A stretch of DNA of 64,000 bases, taken from Saprospiraceae bacterium. Its GTDB lineage: Bacteria > Bacteroidota > Bacteroidia > Chitinophagales > Saprospiraceae. The stretch lies in the NCBI GenBank assembly GCA_016714025.1, contig JADJOB010000002.1, positions 417,501-481,500 on the forward strand, read 5' to 3'. The notes beneath the pieces are model-generated. The model was not told where the DNA came from. It did no database searches and saw nothing but the letters and a program-made list of their open reading frames with translations. The stretch's first letter is position 1, and every line of letters starts with the position of its first letter. Below are positions 51,646 to 60,314 of the stretch, one piece after another. The translations under genes were made by a program, and so were the position numbers.

Positions 51646-52593
51646 CTAAAAGTGGATTGCTTTTGAAAATTCAAACTTTTCATTTTTAAAATGCAAGGCT
51701 AAAATAGTTTCATCTTTCTTGCCCTGATTTTCAATGTTCAAGGCATCGCCTGACCATTTTTTTGCTTTCTTAGATAGAAAATTAAAAAATCCTTTCTTTA
51801 TAAAACCTTTCAAATTTTGATCTTCAGAAACAGATTCTTTTACTATAGCATCCTTTTGAGTATCAACCAATCCCTGGGTTATTACATTGCTTTCTTTTGC
51901 ATTTCCCTTTTCGGTTAATGCTTGTGTATTTGGTGTAATCATTAATTTTTCTGAACTGCTACTTTTTTCATTTGCAGCAATTTCTTCTTTATTCACTATT
52001 TGTTGTCCACTAATTTCATTCGCATGATTTTGAGAATTCTCCACATTGCTTGCAACATCTGATACTTCAGTTGCCATTTTTAAAGGATCGCTGATTATAT
52101 TTAATTCAGTTGTTGGTTGATTCTTCTCACCAAGATTTACCACATGATTCAATTCATTCTTTGTACTACCATTCAATGCCACTGTACCTGCTTCCGATTC
52201 ATTCAAAAGCAGCTCTTTGCTTTGTGAACCCATTGTATTATTATGCGTCGGGGCATCCTTACTATTCATTGCCACTTGTTGATCTGTGTTTGTTATCGTT
52301 GCAGGCAAGTGCTCATCACTTTGAGATTGACTGGATGTTTGTTTTTGAGCTAATTCAGGGTTTGTAGTACTTTGCGTATTGAACAATAACACGCCACAAA
52401 CAATCAGAAAGACTAAGGAAGCGGCCACCGCCAACCATTGAAATGAATAGCTAAAGTTTCGTTTTACCGAAAGAGGTTTCATTTCTTCCTGTTCAAGCTG
52501 AGCCAGAATTTTTCCAAACAAATCCGGATCCGGCTGCTCTACATCAAATTGATGTTTAGCTTGCTGAATATACTTTTTCAAAGGATCTGACAT
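51646..52593 (-). CDS. Probable membrane anti-sigma factor of the second ECF module
   Basis: About 315 residues, starting at ATG 52593 (MSDPLKKYIQQAKHQFD); the frame is open to 52620. A short N-terminal cytoplasmic domain (to about residue 45) is followed by one TM helix (WLAVAASLVFLIVCGVLLF) and a long polar periplasmic region rich in Asn, Ser, Gln and Lys. A basic KKGFFNFLSKKAKKW segment lies near the C-terminus. The start overlaps the sigma gene by 38 nt, implying translational coupling. No zinc anti-sigma motif is seen, so the role is inferred from position and topology. Confidence 0.75.
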   Translation of the reverse strand: MSDPLKKYIQQAKHQFDVEQPDPDLFGKILAQLEQEEMKPLSVKRNFSYSFQWLAVAASLVFLIVCGVLLFNTQSTTNPELAQKQTSSQSQSDEHLPATITNTDQQVAMNSKDAPTHNNTMGSQSKELLLNESEAGTVALNGSTKNELNHVVNLGEKNQPTTELNIISDPLKMATEVSDVASNVENSQNHANEISGQQIVNKEEIAANEKSSSSEKLMITPNTQALTEKGNAKESNVITQGLVDTQKDAIVKESVSEDQNLKGFIKKGFFNFLSKKAKKWSGDALNIENQGKKDETILALHFKNEKFEFSKAIHF

Positions 52594-53188
52594 TGTTTTT
52601 ATTTTTTTTAATAAGTTCAATCAATTTTTGTTTAGCTCTTAAGTATTGACTTCTTGAAGTTCCGGAAACGATGCCTAGCATCTTTGCAATTTCCTCATGT
52701 GAATAATCTTCCAACACATGAAGTGAAAAAACAATGCGGTATCGATCCGGTAATTTTTTAATCGCTTCATGAATTTCATGAATGTTTTTTTCGAAAGCCG
52801 CCTCTTCAACCAGTTCTTGTTCGTCCTGGAGATTGACCATTCCTGGCACATCATCCCATTCTTCCAGGATCATTTTCTTTTTTGTTTTTACTGCTTGAAT
52901 GGCTGTATTTACACAAATTCTTTTAATCCAAGCTGGAAACAATTCTGCTTTTTGCAATTGATGAATGTTTTGAAACACTTTTACAAAACTCTCCTGTAAT
53001 ACATCATTTGCATCCTGTTCATGGTTCATAATTCGCAAACAGATGTTGTACATAGGCTTGGCAAAGAGATCGTAGAGCTCTTTAAATGCCCTTTGATCTT
53101 TTTGTTTCACCCGTTCCACCAAATGCTCCATGTCGGTATTTCGTTTGCTTTCTGAATAAAAGAGAATCCAATGACGGATTCGTTGCAT
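52556..53188 (-). CDS. ECF-type RNA polymerase sigma factor (second module)
   Basis: A 210-residue group 4 sigma factor. Region 2 is KELYDLFAKPMYNICLRIM, followed by DANDVLQESFVKVFQN and FPAWIKRICVNTAIQ. Region 4 is KLPDRYRIVFSLHVLEDYSHE, followed by IAKMLGIVSGTSRSQYLRAKQKL. ATG 53188 is supported by a full promoter at 53217-53245; MEHLVERV at 53131 is the alternative start and would remove an unusual aromatic N-terminus. It overlaps its putative anti-sigma gene by 38 nt. The organisation parallels the module at 9276-10990, but the proteins are clearly different. Confidence 0.93.
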   Translation of the reverse strand: MQRIRHWILFYSESKRNTDMEHLVERVKQKDQRAFKELYDLFAKPMYNICLRIMNHEQDANDVLQESFVKVFQNIHQLQKAELFPAWIKRICVNTAIQAVKTKKKMILEEWDDVPGMVNLQDEQELVEEAAFEKNIHEIHEAIKKLPDRYRIVFSLHVLEDYSHEEIAKMLGIVSGTSRSQYLRAKQKLIELIKKNKNNVRSFEKVYSAS

Positions 53189-53216
53189 AATTATTTAAAA
53201 AAATTTAAAATTTCTA

Positions 53217-53245
53217 CAAAAATATTATAATTCATTGGTTTTCAA
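53217..53245 (-). promoter_or_regulatory. Promoter of the second sigma module
   Basis: On the minus strand TTG (53243-53245) and TATTTTTG (53217-53224) are 18 nt apart, matching TTG-N17-23-TAnnTTTG. It lies 28 nt before the ATG at 53188. Confidence 0.6.
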
Positions 53246-53264
53246 GGGAAAATATAATTATGGG

Positions 53265-53700
53265 GATGAAGGGCGGGAGGGCTGGAAGGCTGGAAGGCTG
53301 TTGGGCTGAAGGCCGGGAGGGAATTATAGATAAACATTTACTGACTTCTGACCACTAATTGCTGACTACTGATTTTGGGGCTGGAGGGCTGAGGGGCTGG
53401 AAAGCTGTTGGACTATTAGACTGTTTGACTGTTAGGGAGGTGGGTTATTGGTATGGTGAGCATTTTTGAATTTTTGACTACTGACTCCTAATTGCTGACT
53501 ACTGATTTTGGGCTGGAGGGCGGGAGGGAATTATAGATAAACATTTACTGACTTCTGACCACTAATTGCTGACTACTGATTTTGGGGCTGTTAGACTGTT
53601 GGACTGTTAGGGAGGTGGGTTATAAACATTTACTGACTTCTGACCACTAATTCCTGACCACTTCTTTTTGCTGACTACTGATTTTGGGACTGTTGGGTAG
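53265..53700. repeat. Mosaic of low-complexity direct repeats
   Basis: Two modules alternate: a GGCTGGAGGGCTG-type purine-rich stretch, and ACTGACTTCTGACCACTAAT with TGCTGACTACTGATTTTGGG. A 70-bp segment occurs as a direct repeat at 53314-53383 and 53521-53590; shorter versions are near 53460-53512 and 53626-53690. The right end runs into the 3' end of the 53675-54625 gene and encodes its last residues. No protein or RNA gene is recognised inside. Confidence 0.85.
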
Positions 53701-54625
53701 TTTGGGTTTTGACTCCAGAAATTTTAGGTAAGGACAATGTGGTTACTGCTTTTTCAAATGTGTCATTCGAGAATGTAAAACCGGAATTCAATAGATTTTG
53801 TGGATATACTTTAGCAGAATTTAATAACAAATTGGCTTGCTCACCGAGAATTAGCTTTAATATAAAAGCTGGAACTGGTAAACAAATACAAGTGTCTTTG
53901 CTTAATTTGCAAATCGTTTTTACCAGATTCCTATTTTTAACTGCATGTGGTGAAGTAAAATTAAAAATTCCGGATGCATTATTTTGGATAATAAATTCAA
54001 TGGCACGATTGTAATCTTGTGCATGAATCCAGGAATAATATTGTTCACCTGAACCAAAGTAATTTAAAAAACGCAGTGCCTTCGTTTGGATAAGCTTTGG
54101 CCAAACGCCTCCGCTAGTATTTAGATACAAACCGGTGCGAATGATGCTCATGTTTTCAACATAATCTTTCAATTGGGTCGCTTCCTGTTCCCATCGTGCA
54201 CAGGTTTGTGATAAAAAATCTGGTTCACAACAATCTGAATCTTCATTCAAAGTTTGATCGCCACAATTTCCATAATATCCTATAGCAGATGCTTGAATCA
54301 ACAGCGGAATTTTTATATTCAAAGTACTTAAATGCTGCTTCAAGGTTTTAATGGATGCGATTCTAGAATTTAAAATTTGTGTTTTTCGATTGGAAGTCCA
54401 TCGTCCCTCTCCAATTGAGCTGCCTGACAGATTGATTAGAACATCCAGATTTTGGAGTGCTTTGCTGTCCAGCTCCATTTTTTCCGGATTCCAATAAAAT
54501 GTTGGAAAAGCTTGAGGTGAAGCATTCCTGCTCAACCAGCTTACCTGATAATTTTTTGACGCTAAAAAATCAGACAAACAGGTGCCAATCAAACCACTTC
54601 CTCCTGCTATTAAAATCCTTTTCAT
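53675..54625 (-). CDS. TIGR01777-family NAD(P)-binding epimerase-like protein
   Basis: A 316-residue SDR-fold protein of the YfcH/TIGR01777 group. The N-terminal Rossmann motif is IAGGSGLIGTCLSDFL, then VSWLSRN, LINLSGSSIGEGRW and the YYGNCGD block near the active site. Family length is about 300. The last 18 residues (LPKISGVKTQTTQQSQNQ) are unlike the family and are encoded by the neighbouring repeat DNA, so the original C-terminus was probably replaced when repeats grew in. Older annotations link the group to cell division inhibition, which is not established. Confidence 0.87.
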   Translation of the reverse strand: MKRILIAGGSGLIGTCLSDFLASKNYQVSWLSRNASPQAFPTFYWNPEKMELDSKALQNLDVLINLSGSSIGEGRWTSNRKTQILNSRIASIKTLKQHLSTLNIKIPLLIQASAIGYYGNCGDQTLNEDSDCCEPDFLSQTCARWEQEATQLKDYVENMSIIRTGLYLNTSGGVWPKLIQTKALRFLNYFGSGEQYYSWIHAQDYNRAIEFIIQNNASGIFNFTSPHAVKNRNLVKTICKLSKDTCICLPVPAFILKLILGEQANLLLNSAKVYPQNLLNSGFTFSNDTFEKAVTTLSLPKISGVKTQTTQQSQNQ

Positions 54626-54633
54626 TTCATTTG

Positions 54634-54641
54634 TATCTTTG
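54634..54641 (+). promoter_or_regulatory. -7 promoter box for the peptide-binding lipoprotein
   Basis: TATCTTTG matches TAnnTTTG, 43 nt before the ATG at 54685, within the short gap between divergent genes. Confidence 0.45.
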
Positions 54642-54684
54642 TCGGGTACACCATTGTTAGTCCAGCTGTTTAAACAATTAATTT

Positions 54685-56418
54685 ATGAAATGGATGAATG
54701 TTTTGAAATGTATTTTGCTCCTAATTATCATTTCAGGTTTCCATGCTTGTCAGTCAGGATCCAAAGAAGAAGGATTTCATTTGCGGATTCGGTTGAAAGA
54801 AGACGTTGATTGTTTGCAGCCAATTGTCTCCCAAACCCGCTCTGCAACACAAATAGAAGCATTGATCATGTTACCACTGATTGAGTATAACATGGATAAA
54901 ATTGAACTTACGCCGCTTTTGGTTAAAGCGATTCCCGCCCTTGTTTCTACAAATGATAGCAGTGATGTATATGCCAGTGATATTTTGCCAGAAGCTGTTT
55001 GGGATAATGGTACCGCCGTTACAGCAGCAGACTATGCATTTTCAGTAAAGGCGGCATTAAATCCATTTATAAAAAATACCAATTGGAAAAGTACTTTAAA
55101 AAATATTCGCGACATCCGCTGGAATGAAGCTGATCCAAAACATTTGGAAGTAGTGGTTTCAAAAAATTACTTATTAGCTAAAGAACTCAGTGGAAATATT
55201 AATGTGTATCCAGAATATGTTTATGATCCTGAACGAATCATGCAGAAATATTCAATTCGGGATTTATTGACAAAAGACAGCAGCAGTTGGACCTCCGCGG
55301 AGTGGATTGAGCTTCAAAAATTTGCTGATCAATTTCAGTCTGCAGATTTTTGTAAAAAAATAATTTCCGGATGTGGGCCCTATCAACTCACTTCGTGGGA
55401 GTCGGGATCCAAAATTATTTTAGAGAAAAAGAAAAACTGGTGGGGGGAGAAATTTGCAAACAATCAAGCGATGCTTCAGGCCAATCCGGATAAAATCAGC
55501 TATTTAATTATTCCGGATGAAGCAACAGCAGTATTGGCTTTGAAAGATGGAACGGTGGATATCTGTACAGATATTTCACCCAGACAATTTGAAGCATTGC
55601 GAATGGATAGCAGCTCAAAAACCAGGTTACAGTTTTTTACACCGGGCATATTTCAATACAATTATATTGATTTCAATACCCGCACGGATATACTTTCAGA
55701 TTTAAATGTAAGAAGGGCTTTGGCTTTTCTTGTAGATATTCCATCCTTTATTCAAAATGTCATGCAAGGCTTAGCGCAACAAGTAGCAGGACCCGTGCAT
55801 CCTTCCAGATCCTATTACAATCAACAATTGAAACCCATCGTGTTTTCAATAGATTCTGCAATTAGTTTATTACAGAAATCTGGTTGGAAGGACAGTGATA
55901 AAGATGGCATCCTGGACAAAATGATTAAAGGCAAACGTACTAAGCTTTCATTAAATTTAATGGTGAGCAGTGATGGAGGTAAAAAGCTTGCACTTTTATT
56001 ACAAGAACAAGCAAAAAAAATAGGTGTTGAAATCAATCCTGTCAATAAAGATTTTTCACTAATACTGAAAGATTTAAATGCCTTGAATTTTGACATGGTT
56101 GCCTTGAATATCAGTCAGCAACCTTCTTTATACGATCCATTTCAAAATTGGCATAGCAGCAATGCAAAAGCCGGTGGTTCCAATCGATGTGGATTTGCAA
56201 CACCAGAAACAGATAGTCTAATTCAAGTAATCCGCACCAGTACTGCAGAAGATCTTCGCAATCAAGCATACCTTCGATTTCAGGAAGTTTTATACGAAGC
56301 GCAACCTCAAATCTTTTTATTCAGTCCAAAAGAACGATTGATTACTTCTTCACGCATTCAATTAGAACCCAGCAACAGAAGACCAGGCTACTTGGAGAAT
56401 ATGGTTAAGTTAAAATAG
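54685..56418 (+). CDS. ABC-type oligopeptide/nickel-family solute-binding lipoprotein
   Basis: A 577-residue lipoprotein (CILLLIIISGFHAC, lipidated Cys22) of the family 5 extracellular solute-binding proteins that deliver oligopeptides, dipeptides or nickel to an ABC importer. Family blocks are seen in order: AVWDNGTAVTAADYAFSVKA, GCGPYQLTSWESGSKIILEK, WWGEKFANNQ, VRRALAFLVDIPSFI and KSGWKDSDKDGILDK. The length is normal. No permease or ATPase gene is adjacent, so its transporter must be elsewhere. Confidence 0.93.
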   Translation: MKWMNVLKCILLLIIISGFHACQSGSKEEGFHLRIRLKEDVDCLQPIVSQTRSATQIEALIMLPLIEYNMDKIELTPLLVKAIPALVSTNDSSDVYASDILPEAVWDNGTAVTAADYAFSVKAALNPFIKNTNWKSTLKNIRDIRWNEADPKHLEVVVSKNYLLAKELSGNINVYPEYVYDPERIMQKYSIRDLLTKDSSSWTSAEWIELQKFADQFQSADFCKKIISGCGPYQLTSWESGSKIILEKKKNWWGEKFANNQAMLQANPDKISYLIIPDEATAVLALKDGTVDICTDISPRQFEALRMDSSSKTRLQFFTPGIFQYNYIDFNTRTDILSDLNVRRALAFLVDIPSFIQNVMQGLAQQVAGPVHPSRSYYNQQLKPIVFSIDSAISLLQKSGWKDSDKDGILDKMIKGKRTKLSLNLMVSSDGGKKLALLLQEQAKKIGVEINPVNKDFSLILKDLNALNFDMVALNISQQPSLYDPFQNWHSSNAKAGGSNRCGFATPETDSLIQVIRTSTAEDLRNQAYLRFQEVLYEAQPQIFLFSPKERLITSSRIQLEPSNRRPGYLENMVKLK

Positions 56419-56424
56419 AATTAG

Positions 56425-56655
56425 TGTAGGTGTTAGTTGATAGGTGATAGTTGATAGTGGATAGTGGATAGGTGTTAGGTGATAGGTGTTAGGTGTTAGG
56501 TGATAGGTGTTAGTTAATATTTTTCTTTGCGTCTTTGCGTCTCTGCGTGAAATTAATTCGTTTTTCAAATCATGTTTTTTTAATGCTCAATGAGCAATGT
56601 TCAATTAGCAATGCTCAGTGAATGATTTCATTTTTCATTGAGCAGTATTTGAGGC
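56425..56655. repeat. Stacked simple repeats
   Basis: Three kinds lie end to end. At 56425-56515 there are 7-bp units (GATAGGT, GTTAGGT, GTTAGTT variants). At 56525-56553 lies CTTTGCGTCTTTGCGTCTCT then GCGTGAAATT, a motif known as a dispersed intergenic repeat in environmental bacteria. At 56583-56650 there are short palindromic stretches with AGCAAT and its complement (CTCAATGAGCAATGTTCAAT). They fill the gap between convergent genes. Confidence 0.8.
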
Positions 56656-56668
56656 TGAAGTTGATTGA

Positions 56669-57079
56669 TTAATTTCTGTTTGCAAATTTTCCACCCAGAT
56701 AGGCCATTGGAATGTATGCTACCACTAAGTCAAGCATTGTAAACCAAAGCGGAGAAGGAAGCATCATTACATTTGCAATACCACCGGCCAGGAAAATAAA
56801 ACCGACAATCAAGGCAAATCGGAAGTGATTGTTTGCTGCAATACGGGCAGCAATAAAAGCTCCAATCAAAGTACCCAAAGCATGCGCTAAAAAAGGCATT
56901 AAAAAATGCTTGGGTTGAAATAAATGCATGCTTGCTTTAAGTCCTTCCATAGTAGTCACATCAGCGCCTTCAGGAGGAGGGATGACTGAACCACTCATTG
57001 TGATGATACTCATATTTACAACGCTGCCAATAACAGCTCCGGTTACAACCGCTAAAATGTTTTTAAGATTTGGATTCAT
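56669..57079 (-). CDS. Small four-helix membrane protein
   Basis: A 136-residue protein with four hydrophobic helices: ILAVVTGAVIGSVVNMSIIT, HFLMPFLAHALGTLIGAFIA, FALIVGFIFLAGGIANVMML and WFTMLDLVVAYIPMAYLGG. The hydrophilic loop between helices 1 and 2 (IPPPEGADVTTMEGLKASMH) is a recognisable feature of a conserved family I have seen in Bacteroidota without a function. It has its own TAAATTTG -7 box at 57112-57119. The gene is convergent with the peptide-binding lipoprotein across the simple repeats. Confidence 0.8.
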   Translation of the reverse strand: MNPNLKNILAVVTGAVIGSVVNMSIITMSGSVIPPPEGADVTTMEGLKASMHLFQPKHFLMPFLAHALGTLIGAFIAARIAANNHFRFALIVGFIFLAGGIANVMMLPSPLWFTMLDLVVAYIPMAYLGGKFANRN

Positions 57080-57111
57080 TTGTTTTGTATTATGAAACTA
57101 AATAAATTTCG

Positions 57112-57119
57112 CAAATTTA
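57112..57119 (-). promoter_or_regulatory. -7 promoter box for the small membrane protein
   Basis: The minus strand reads TAAATTTG, matching TAnnTTTG, 32 nt before the ATG at 57079. Confidence 0.45.
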
Positions 57120-57212
57120 ATAAATTTTTCTATTCGCAATAAAAATCTAATGAATCGTATACTTATTCTATTGTATTAGACTAAATAAATAGTATACCTA
57201 GTCAGGATATAG

Positions 57213-57220
57213 TAGCTTTG
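57213..57220 (+). promoter_or_regulatory. -7 promoter box for the deiodinase-like T9SS gene
   Basis: TAGCTTTG matches TAnnTTTG. It lies about 100 nt before the ATG at 57321, giving a leader of roughly 95 nt in which no clear fold was seen. Confidence 0.4.
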
Positions 57221-57320
57221 TCTATATGATCTTTAAAGTGCTTTTTGAATTTTTATTAATTAAATTATGTTTTTAAACCGATTCTGATTCAAGGAGTCTA
57301 AATCCAAATCAACGAGTACC

Positions 57321-58664
57321 ATGAGACCGTTCTATCTAACAATCTGTGCTTTATTATTATTCCAAACCAATTCTGGCATCACTCAAAGCTTGAAACCATT
57401 TATAGGTCAAAGCAGCATTCCATCTGAGTCAGATCTCATTTGTCCTATTCAAAATTACCTGGGTAGTTTTGAAAACAGTGGATACCAATTAGGAGATACT
57501 GTACATGATTTTACCCTTTATGATACAGCTTTTAGATCGTTTACATTATCTGAATCCCTTAAAAAAGGAAAACCAGTACTTTTAATTTCTTCCAGTTATA
57601 CCTGCCCCATTTTCAGAGGTAAAATTCCAATTATAAATCAACTGTATGAAAAATACAAAAATCAAGTGGATATGTACGTTGTCTATACTGTGGAAGCCCA
57701 TCCAAATTTAGATATCAGTCCGTATTTTGGAAAAGTAAACACAGGTGCCACGAATATTAAAGAAAATATTTTATACAGGCAACCAATCCATTACGGAGAT
57801 CGACTGGCTATCATTAAAGATATGCTACAAAATGTGCAACTGGACGTCCCGGTTATTATTGATGGTCCTTGCAACGAATGGTGGTATCATTACGGACCTG
57901 CTCTAAATAACGCCACATTAATTGATACGAATGGAGTGGTTAGAATTAAACATGCCTGGTTCGATAGAGATCCTGATGACATTTTTTGTGATTTAATATC
58001 TTATCTTCAACCAGGAACCGTTTGTGATTCCATTCCAACAGGCACGGGAAAATTTACGTTCAGCATGATTTCGGATAGTGTAATTTATGGCCAGTCAGGA
58101 TCCTCCCTTTATGCTGTTGCCAGAATAGAAAATAATTCCAATGCTACTGTAAAAATTGAGGTGCGTCGTTTACTTAATAATATGCCCGCTCAATGGAGTT
58201 CGAGTATTTGTCTGGATGTTTGCTATCCTACCGAGGTAGACAGCACTCAAATCAGTTTGAAACCAAATCAGTCCATGGATCTGATTGTAGATTTTTTTAC
58301 AGGACCCATTGCAGATGAAGGAAGTGTTCGAATTGGATTAAAAAATATCGACGATTCTCAAAATCGAAGTATTATGAGAGTAAAAGCCATAACTCAAGAT
58401 GTTACAGACGTTAAATCAATTTCAGAGAATCAGGAAAATTTCATTTCTATATATCCTCAACCTGCAAGGTCAAGTCTTTCTATTTATTCAGATGCATATT
58501 CATACTACCAATTATACAGTCCAAATGGTAAGCTAATTTATTCAGGAGCATTTGATGAACACATTTTACTGGATATTCAAAATTTCACTGCAGGAATCTA
58601 TATATTAAAATTATCAGATGAACAAGGCAAATACACCTTTAGGAAAGTTATAATCCAAACCTGA
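57321..58664 (+). CDS. Thioredoxin-fold protein similar to iodothyronine deiodinases, T9SS cargo
   Basis: A 447-residue secreted protein. The signal peptide is MRPFYLTICALLLFQTNSG. Residues 55-230 resemble the iodothyronine deiodinase/redoxin domain: SSSYTCPIFRGK puts Cys95 where deiodinases have selenocysteine (TUPxF), VVYTVEAHP (residues 120-128) contains the family EAHP with His127, and VPVIIDGPCNEWW aligns with the VVxDxMDN strand. A beta-sandwich follows, then a T9SS type A domain (ISIYPQPARSSLSIYS, FTAGIYILKLS). Cys95 is a normal TGC codon. It may be a surface thiol redox enzyme; iodothyronine activity is not implied. Confidence 0.85.
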   Translation: MRPFYLTICALLLFQTNSGITQSLKPFIGQSSIPSESDLICPIQNYLGSFENSGYQLGDTVHDFTLYDTAFRSFTLSESLKKGKPVLLISSSYTCPIFRGKIPIINQLYEKYKNQVDMYVVYTVEAHPNLDISPYFGKVNTGATNIKENILYRQPIHYGDRLAIIKDMLQNVQLDVPVIIDGPCNEWWYHYGPALNNATLIDTNGVVRIKHAWFDRDPDDIFCDLISYLQPGTVCDSIPTGTGKFTFSMISDSVIYGQSGSSLYAVARIENNSNATVKIEVRRLLNNMPAQWSSSICLDVCYPTEVDSTQISLKPNQSMDLIVDFFTGPIADEGSVRIGLKNIDDSQNRSIMRVKAITQDVTDVKSISENQENFISIYPQPARSSLSIYSDAYSYYQLYSPNGKLIYSGAFDEHILLDIQNFTAGIYILKLSDEQGKYTFRKVIIQT

Positions 58665-58762
58665 TAAATTTGATTTTATCATTAGTATTTGGATAGTAAA
58701 ATTTACAAAATTTGAAATTTTTTACGGTTTAAAATTCCTTTAATTGCGAAACTGGAAACATA

Positions 58763-60178
58763 TTATAAAATTGTCTTCAGTCTATCCACCATTAAATACA
58801 ACCACGTCTTCTCAATAAGCCGGTTGTCCATTCGAATGTCTTCCAGCCATTTTTCCTTTTCTGATTTCTGAATTTGCTTTGTGGAAAACAATCTGTTGGC
58901 CGTATTTAAAAAATTATTGTAATACTCTCTGTGATAACCTAATTTTTTGGAACGCTTCATAAGATTAGCTGTCGCCTTAATCTGATTATGCATTAATTCA
59001 TCTTCCTTTATTTCATAATAAATTTTAATCATCTCCACACGAGCATTTAATTCGATCAATGGATCACGAAATACACTGGTGTTTAATAAATACAATGCCT
59101 TTGCATATTCTTTTTGCTCTTTATAAATTTTTGCAAGATTAAAACTGTATATCGGATTTCGTTCTTTAGGATTAACCAAATTTTTATAATCCTCCAATAG
59201 TTTAATTGCTAAATCCAGATCATTCATTCGAATGCATAATGAAATAATATTTTTATAAGTCAGCGAACTCATAACTCCATAATCCAGCAGCCAACCAAAT
59301 TTAACGCAATGTTGAAAAAGCTGGAGCGTTTGTCCAAAAAAACGAGGATCGTTTTGATTGATTTTCCGAATGCTATAATTTAATGCTGTTAAATAAATTT
59401 CACGGCCTCGTTCAAAATCAAAGTCCTTTTCATACCGACTAATTAAGTTAAGATAGTCTCTGAAGTATTGCTCTTCCGTTGGATAACGGTACATTTTCAA
59501 AGCCATCATGTAAATACCCAATTCCGGCTTTTGATCCCAGGCGTTTTTTTCTGCTAATTCAACCCATGCATCAATTAATGGATATTCAAAACTACTGGCA
59601 CCAATGGCTTCATGTGAAAGTTGTTCCAAATAGATGCGCAAACGTTTTATTAGGGAATCAATTTCAAGGATTTCAGAACTTTCCTTAAAATCAAAATAAC
59701 TAAATCGATTTTTAAACGATTCATAATGCAATAATTCCATATCCAGCTGGTGGCGGATCTCATAAATATCAGGATTCCAGGTCTTATTTGCTTTTAATTC
59801 ATTCCGAAAGCTTTCTGTTTGATTTTCAAAAAGTTTGATTTGCTTGGTCTTCCTCAGAAATCGAATGTAGAAAAGTTCCTTTTCATATTCATTTTGTTGT
59901 TTTTCCTCAATAAAAAGGAAATTTTTTAACTGTTTTAATAATTCAGAAAACAATAAACGCAATTTGACATCAGAATAAGCTTCACCGGGATACAATTTGT
60001 CGAATAAGGCCGGTTTTAGCAATTCAATTTTTAAATCCGTCAGGTGGTCTAAATAATCAAAACTTAGGCTTAGTTTTTTGTTGGTATTGTAATAAGGGGA
60101 AGCCAAATACCTTCTAAATCCTGCTTTTTGCTTCAGATTTAAGTTAAGATAGAGTTCTAAAAATTGAGGATTCTTCAT
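58763..60178 (-). CDS. Helical-repeat protein of unknown function
   Basis: A 471-residue cytoplasmic, almost fully helical protein, rich in Leu, Lys, Tyr and Asn. It opens with LKQKAGFRRYLASPYYNTNK. Downstream there are TPR-like helix pairs (NDLDLAIKLLEDYKNLVN, YSFNLAKIYKEQKEYAKALY). There is no signal peptide, cysteine cluster or catalytic motif. I recall similar proteins of about 470 residues in Saprospiraceae with no assigned role. It is monocistronic, divergent from the 60315 gene and convergent with the deiodinase-like gene. Confidence 0.75.
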   Translation of the reverse strand: MKNPQFLELYLNLNLKQKAGFRRYLASPYYNTNKKLSLSFDYLDHLTDLKIELLKPALFDKLYPGEAYSDVKLRLLFSELLKQLKNFLFIEEKQQNEYEKELFYIRFLRKTKQIKLFENQTESFRNELKANKTWNPDIYEIRHQLDMELLHYESFKNRFSYFDFKESSEILEIDSLIKRLRIYLEQLSHEAIGASSFEYPLIDAWVELAEKNAWDQKPELGIYMMALKMYRYPTEEQYFRDYLNLISRYEKDFDFERGREIYLTALNYSIRKINQNDPRFFGQTLQLFQHCVKFGWLLDYGVMSSLTYKNIISLCIRMNDLDLAIKLLEDYKNLVNPKERNPIYSFNLAKIYKEQKEYAKALYLLNTSVFRDPLIELNARVEMIKIYYEIKEDELMHNQIKATANLMKRSKKLGYHREYYNNFLNTANRLFSTKQIQKSEKEKWLEDIRMDNRLIEKTWLYLMVDRLKTIL

Positions 60179-60296
60179 TTTTTTTATACAAATTAATATT
60201 TTATAATGTTGTATATCAATGTATTATGATTATATATATTTATTAATTAGGCTACAAATTACAATATTTTTATTTTTTAAGGGCAATTGATTCAGA

Positions 60297-60304
60297 TACT
60301 TTTG
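60297..60304 (+). promoter_or_regulatory. -7 promoter box for the 60315 gene
   Basis: TACTTTTG matches TAnnTTTG and ends 10 nt before the ATG at 60315, giving an almost leaderless message. No TTG at -33 spacing. Confidence 0.4.
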
Positions 60305-60314
60305 TATTGAAATA

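Noticed and set aside
53709..54014. 101-codon plus-strand ORF.
   Set aside because: It lies opposite the TIGR01777-family gene and reads partly through repeat DNA.
57603..57608. Selenocysteine in the deiodinase-like protein.
   Set aside because: The codon at the aligned position is TGC (Cys), not TGA.
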